From Halobacteriales archaeon QH_7_66_36 (GTDB lineage Archaea > Halobacteriota > Halobacteria > Halobacteriales > Haloarculaceae): a stretch of DNA of 64,000 bases. The stretch spans positions 63,869-127,868 of the forward strand of contig PXQV01000001.1 in assembly GCA_003021175.1 (NCBI GenBank), read 5' to 3'. The notes under the pieces were generated by a model. That model was not told the DNA's origin. It did not search any database and saw only the letters and a list, made by a program, of their open reading frames with translations. Positions within the stretch are counted from its first letter, which is position 1, and each line of letters opens with the position of its first letter. Shown piece by piece: positions 60,925 through 64,000 of this stretch. Made by a program: the position numbers and the translations under genes.

Positions 60925-61863
60925 TTACTCCTTGAGTGCCCCTGAGGTCAGTCCGCTCACGATCTTCTCTTGGGCCACCACGACGAGAATCGTGACCGGC
61001 AACACCGCGATGATGCTGCCGGCCGCCATCACGCTGAAGGTGACCTCGAACTGTCCGGCCCGCTGTAGCTGGATGAGCCCGCCGACGATGGGCGCCCAGT
61101 CGCCCGCGCCGCCGTCCGTCATCAGGAACGAGAAAAAGAACTCGTTGTAGACGGCGATGAACGTCAACACGCCGGCGGTCGCGACGCCCGGCGCCGACAG
61201 CGGGATGATGACCCGGAACAGCGCGCCCAGCCGCGTCGTCCCCTCGACGCGGGCCGCGTCCTCCAGTCCGTCCGGGATCTGCCCGTAGAACGTCGTGAGG
61301 ATGAATATCGACAGCGGCATGAACAGCGAGCTGAACGGGAGCACCATCGATCCCGGGGTGTTGTACAGCTCCAGCCACGGGAAGACGTTCCCGGTGAACA
61401 GCCGGTAGAGCGGCAGGAAGAACGCCGCCGGGGGGAAGTAGCTGATAGCGAGGATGAGCAACATCAGCGGCTGCCGTCCGGGGAACTCCAGCCGCCCGAA
61501 CACGTAGCCGGCGAGACTCGCCAACAGCAGGACGAACACCGTCGTCACCGTCGCCAAGAAGAGGCTGTTGAACATGTACCGCAGGAAGTCGATCCGCTCG
61601 AACACGGAGCCGAAGGCGGACAGGTCGACGCCGGCCGGAACCAGCGCGTAACTGCTTCCGGGCGTCACGGCCACCACGAGCAGCCAGTAGAACGGGAACA
61701 GTGTGGTGACCATGAAGAACAGCATGGCGACGTAGAACATCGCGCGGTAGGCCCGCTCTGGGTCCTCGATGGCGCGATTCACCCACTCTTGGATCGGGCC
61801 GCGCTCTAGCTCTCGCTCGTCGAAGCTGCCGGCGACCGTCGGATCCTCTTGGCTGGTCGTCAT
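60925..61863 (-). CDS. Sugar ABC transporter permease (MalG-like)
   Basis: Integral membrane subunit of 312 residues from ATG 61863, with six helices after an acidic N-terminal tail. The EAA loop for contact with the ATPase is DGLEDAARVEGTTRLGALFR. It overlaps the upstream permease gene by 4 bp. Pairs with the MalF-like subunit to form the membrane channel of the importer. Confidence 0.94.
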   Translation of the reverse strand: MTTSQEDPTVAGSFDERELERGPIQEWVNRAIEDPERAYRAMFYVAMLFFMVTTLFPFYWLLVVAVTPGSSYALVPAGVDLSAFGSVFERIDFLRYMFNSLFLATVTTVFVLLLASLAGYVFGRLEFPGRQPLMLLILAISYFPPAAFFLPLYRLFTGNVFPWLELYNTPGSMVLPFSSLFMPLSIFILTTFYGQIPDGLEDAARVEGTTRLGALFRVIIPLSAPGVATAGVLTFIAVYNEFFFSFLMTDGGAGDWAPIVGGLIQLQRAGQFEVTFSVMAAGSIIAVLPVTILVVVAQEKIVSGLTSGALKE

Positions 61864-62873
61864 GCTCCCTCCTCCCGGGCGTAGCCGATGATGTAGACGG
61901 TGACCACGAGGCCGATGAACGCGGCCGTGAGGAACGCCACCGTCGCCGCCGTCCCGACCAGCCGCGTCCCGCCGAAGAAGGACGTGACGACCAGACACGA
62001 CAGCGACGGGAGCGTCGAACAGCCGACGCCGCTCGCCTCGATGATCCCGTACACCCGCATCGCCTGAATGGTGCGGAACAGCATCGCCACCAGCACCGTC
62101 GGCAGCACGATGGGGAGCGTGATGAGTTTGAACCGCTGCCACGTCGACGCGCCCGACACCCGGGCCACGTCGTAGAGGTCGCGGTTGACGCTCTGTAGGC
62201 CCGCGAGGATCAACAGCGCCATGAACGCGGTCGTCTTCCAGATGTCGGCGACGATGGTGATCATCGCCGCGTCGATCGTCGTCTGGAGCGGCGAGTCCGA
62301 CAGGATGCCGGCCTGCTGGAGCGACAGCGGCCCCTCACCCACGAACGGGCCGATCCCGGGGGCGAAGAACAGGTAGAAGATCATCCCTTGGATGACGATG
62401 GGAACGGCCCATGGGATGATGATGACCACCCGCGCCCACCGACGCCCGCGGAAGTCCTGATCCAACACGAGCGCCTGTCCGAACCCGATGATCGTCTCGA
62501 AGAACACGCTCGCGATGGTGAAGATGAGCGTCACCGTCAGGGCGCTCCCGAAGATCGCCTTCACCGAGAGCGAGGTCGGAATGAACGGGGCCGGCAGCAG
62601 CGCGTTTCGCTCGCCGGTCAGCACGGCGAGGTAGTTCTGTATCCCGACGAACTCACCGACGGTCGACGTGCCGGTGATGGCGTCGGCGAACAGCGAGAGC
62701 CGGAACGTGGAGAGGAGCGGCCAGAAGGCGATGGCGCCCAACAGCAGCAGCGCTGGCGTCAACAGGAAGTACGCGAACTGCGTCTCCGACAGATTCTCCA
62801 TCCATCGGATGAACGAGGCGTACACTCCACCCCCTTCGCCCGGCAGCGTCTCTGTTTCGTGTTCCGTTGCCAT
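61860..62873 (-). CDS. Sugar ABC transporter permease (MalF-like)
   Basis: Integral membrane subunit of 337 residues from ATG 62873 (MATEHETETLPGEGG), six helices. The EAA-type loop is RDLYDVARVSGASTWQRFKL. Two Cys (GVGCSTLPSLSCLVV) lie in a loop between the last helices, predicted to face outward. The stop overlaps the MalG-like start by 4 bp. It starts 28 bp after the binding-protein gene, so all are one operon. Confidence 0.94.
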   Translation of the reverse strand: MATEHETETLPGEGGGVYASFIRWMENLSETQFAYFLLTPALLLLGAIAFWPLLSTFRLSLFADAITGTSTVGEFVGIQNYLAVLTGERNALLPAPFIPTSLSVKAIFGSALTVTLIFTIASVFFETIIGFGQALVLDQDFRGRRWARVVIIIPWAVPIVIQGMIFYLFFAPGIGPFVGEGPLSLQQAGILSDSPLQTTIDAAMITIVADIWKTTAFMALLILAGLQSVNRDLYDVARVSGASTWQRFKLITLPIVLPTVLVAMLFRTIQAMRVYGIIEASGVGCSTLPSLSCLVVTSFFGGTRLVGTAATVAFLTAAFIGLVVTVYIIGYAREEGA

Positions 62874-62900
62874 GTTTGTTGTTACCAATTTGTGAGGTAT

Positions 62901-64000
62901 TTAACCCTGCCCCTCGAGCGAAACGAGGGTTTCTTGCAGTTCGGTCATCGCCTCCTCGGGCGTCTTCTCCTGTCGGATCGCGGCGTTGACCTGCTGTGAG
63001 ATCTTGCTCGACTGGGACGGCCAAACGGCGGTGACGGGTCGCGGCACCGAGTTCTCGCCGGCCACCTTCAGCGTGTCCACGTACCGACCGAGCGGGTCGA
63101 GTTCGCGAGCCTGATCCGAGTCGACCAGCTCCGGAATCGGCGGGATCCAGCCGACCGCTTTGAAGATGTCCAGCCGGACCTGATCCGTCTGGAGCGCGTC
63201 GAGCATCTGCACCGCGGCCCGCTTCTGCGTCTCCGGGGCGTGTGGGTTGAGCGCGAGATGCCAGCCGCCTAGCGCCGAGGTCGAGCCGCCGATCTCGGGC
63301 CCGTACGGCGAGTCGCTCGTCGACGTGTGGTACGGAATCGGCATCGCGCCCAGATCCTCGCCGAAGCCGGTGGTGTCGCCGCTTCCCGGCTCGCCGCCGT
63401 GGAGGTCGAACACGTACGGCCAGTTGCGCAGCGCCACCAGGTCGCCGTTCGCGAACGCTTTGCGCGACGGCTCCTCCGTGTACGAGACGGTGTTGGACGG
63501 CGAACACTGGGTGAAGTCGCTCAGCGCCTCCGGGTCGTCCTGTCCGTTGATGAACGTCCGCATCATCCGGACTGCGTCGATCACCTGTTCCTCGTCGACG
63601 GTGACCGGGCGGTCGTCGACCGGGCCGAACAGGTTGGAGAACTCGCCGAAGTAGGAGCCGCCCCACGACCCCATGAACTCGACGAAGTCACAGCACGCCA
63701 AGCCGACGTAGTTCTTCCCCTGCCAGCCGAAGCCGCCCTTCGTGCCGGTTTCGTCCCACACCTGCGCGACCGCTTCCGAGAACGTGCTCCACTCCATCGG
63801 CTCCGTCGCCCACGTCTCGAAGTCGGAGTCGGAGTATCCCGCCTCGCGGAACAGGTCCTTGCGGTACTGGACAGTCGGGAACGCCGCGAACAGCGGGACG
63901 CCGTACAGGTCGCCGTTCTGGTCCTGTGCCGTCGCGACCATCGAGTCGAAGTAATCCTCCTTCACCGTGCTCGTGATCGACTCCGGCAACGCCTCGCTGA
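62901..64000 (-). CDS. Sugar ABC transporter binding protein, 5' end cut by the window
   Basis: Extracellular solute-binding protein of the CUT1 (family 1) type. Coding continues to base 64000 without a start, so the N-terminus with its signal/lipobox is outside; the apparent start near 63989 is an internal TTG. At least 366 residues are present, with typical motifs: YGVPLFAAFPTVQYRKDLFREAG, and GGWHLALNPHAPETQKRA in the C half. It is the first gene of the minus-strand importer operon (binding protein, MalF, MalG, ATPase, 66-residue protein). Alpha-glucosides are the likely ligands given the facing GH13 genes. Confidence 0.92.
   Translation of the reverse strand, partial: SEALPESITSTVKEDYFDSMVATAQDQNGDLYGVPLFAAFPTVQYRKDLFREAGYSDSDFETWATEPMEWSTFSEAVAQVWDETGTKGGFGWQGKNYVGLACCDFVEFMGSWGGSYFGEFSNLFGPVDDRPVTVDEEQVIDAVRMMRTFINGQDDPEALSDFTQCSPSNTVSYTEEPSRKAFANGDLVALRNWPYVFDLHGGEPGSGDTTGFGEDLGAMPIPYHTSTSDSPYGPEIGGSTSALGGWHLALNPHAPETQKRAAVQMLDALQTDQVRLDIFKAVGWIPPIPELVDSDQARELDPLGRYVDTLKVAGENSVPRPVTAVWPSQSSKISQQVNAAIRQEKTPEEAMTELQETLVSLEGQG

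Noticed and set aside
1-64000. CRISPR array, insertion sequence, integrase or restriction/defence cluster
   Set aside because: No regularly spaced direct repeats, transposase or integrase motifs, or known defence genes were found in any part of the window.

Overview
This is a stretch of haloarchaeal (class Halobacteria) chromosome. Evidence: very high G+C with G/C-rich third codon positions, acidic predicted proteins, AT-rich TATA-like boxes close upstream of start codons, tRNAs without encoded CCA, an elongator tRNA-Met with an archaeal-type intron, and typical haloarchaeal families (CDC48 AAA ATPase, aMBF1, HalX response regulators, dodecin, DUF5518, AlaX, semi-phosphorylative Entner-Doudoroff enzymes). 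The species cannot be named from the window. Both ends cut a gene: cdc48 at the left edge and a sugar-binding protein at the right edge.

Layout. 1-7.5 kb: cdc48, an IscA/HesB protein, dodecin, an MscS channel, two small haloarchaeal proteins, a cytochrome P450, and sucCD (minus strand). 7.5-8.5 kb: a decayed stretch with a frameshifted membrane-protein gene and a possible gene remnant. 8.5-14.1 kb: a membrane histidine kinase facing a minus-strand gene string that runs surface protein, degenerate sensor, HalX response regulator, CARDB-like anchored protein. 14.2-24.5 kb: purF, then an acyl-CoA (propionyl-CoA) carboxylase locus whose biotin carboxylase/BCCP gene and carboxyltransferase plus small-subunit genes are separated by a broken esterase, an acyl-CoA synthetase and a quinone oxidoreductase. 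24.6-30.5 kb: tRNA-Leu, aMBF1, AlaX, the coupled thyA-folA pair, a DUF5518 protein, a broken TrkA-N channel-type gene, a membrane-anchored winged-helix regulator and tRNA-Glu. 30.6-46.1 kb: glycerate kinase, UbiB-like kinase, a DsbA-like lipoprotein coupled to a membrane protein, SRAP, FAH, an HTH gene with a damaged 5' end, small membrane proteins, a 49-residue Cys-rich protein, a Zn-alcohol dehydrogenase, a hybrid PAS/GAF kinase, a cupin and a Tat-type subtilase. 46.3-64 kb: intron-containing tRNA-Met, a beta-grasp protein and a sugar-catabolism island.

The sugar island is the most coherent functional unit. A CUT1-type ABC importer (binding protein, two permeases, ATPase) faces a plus-strand set: DapA-type KD(P)G aldolase, two GH13 glucosidases, gluconate/galactonate dehydratase, KDG kinase, a second PfkB kinase, an aldehyde dehydrogenase and pyruvate kinase. 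Together these could take an imported alpha-glucoside to pyruvate by the semi-phosphorylative Entner-Doudoroff route; glucose dehydrogenase is not in the window. Three promoters in the island share the pattern TACT-N7-GA, which resembles the published TrmB site (TACT-N7/8-GAGTA). A fourth copy survives in a decayed duplicate of the M24/aldehyde dehydrogenase intergenic region that lies downstream of pyruvate kinase.

The window also holds several recently broken genes (esterase, TrkA-N protein, two frameshifted small genes, the M24 relic). Because both sides of each lesion still read as protein, the breaks are probably recent, or for the 1-bp cases possibly assembly errors.
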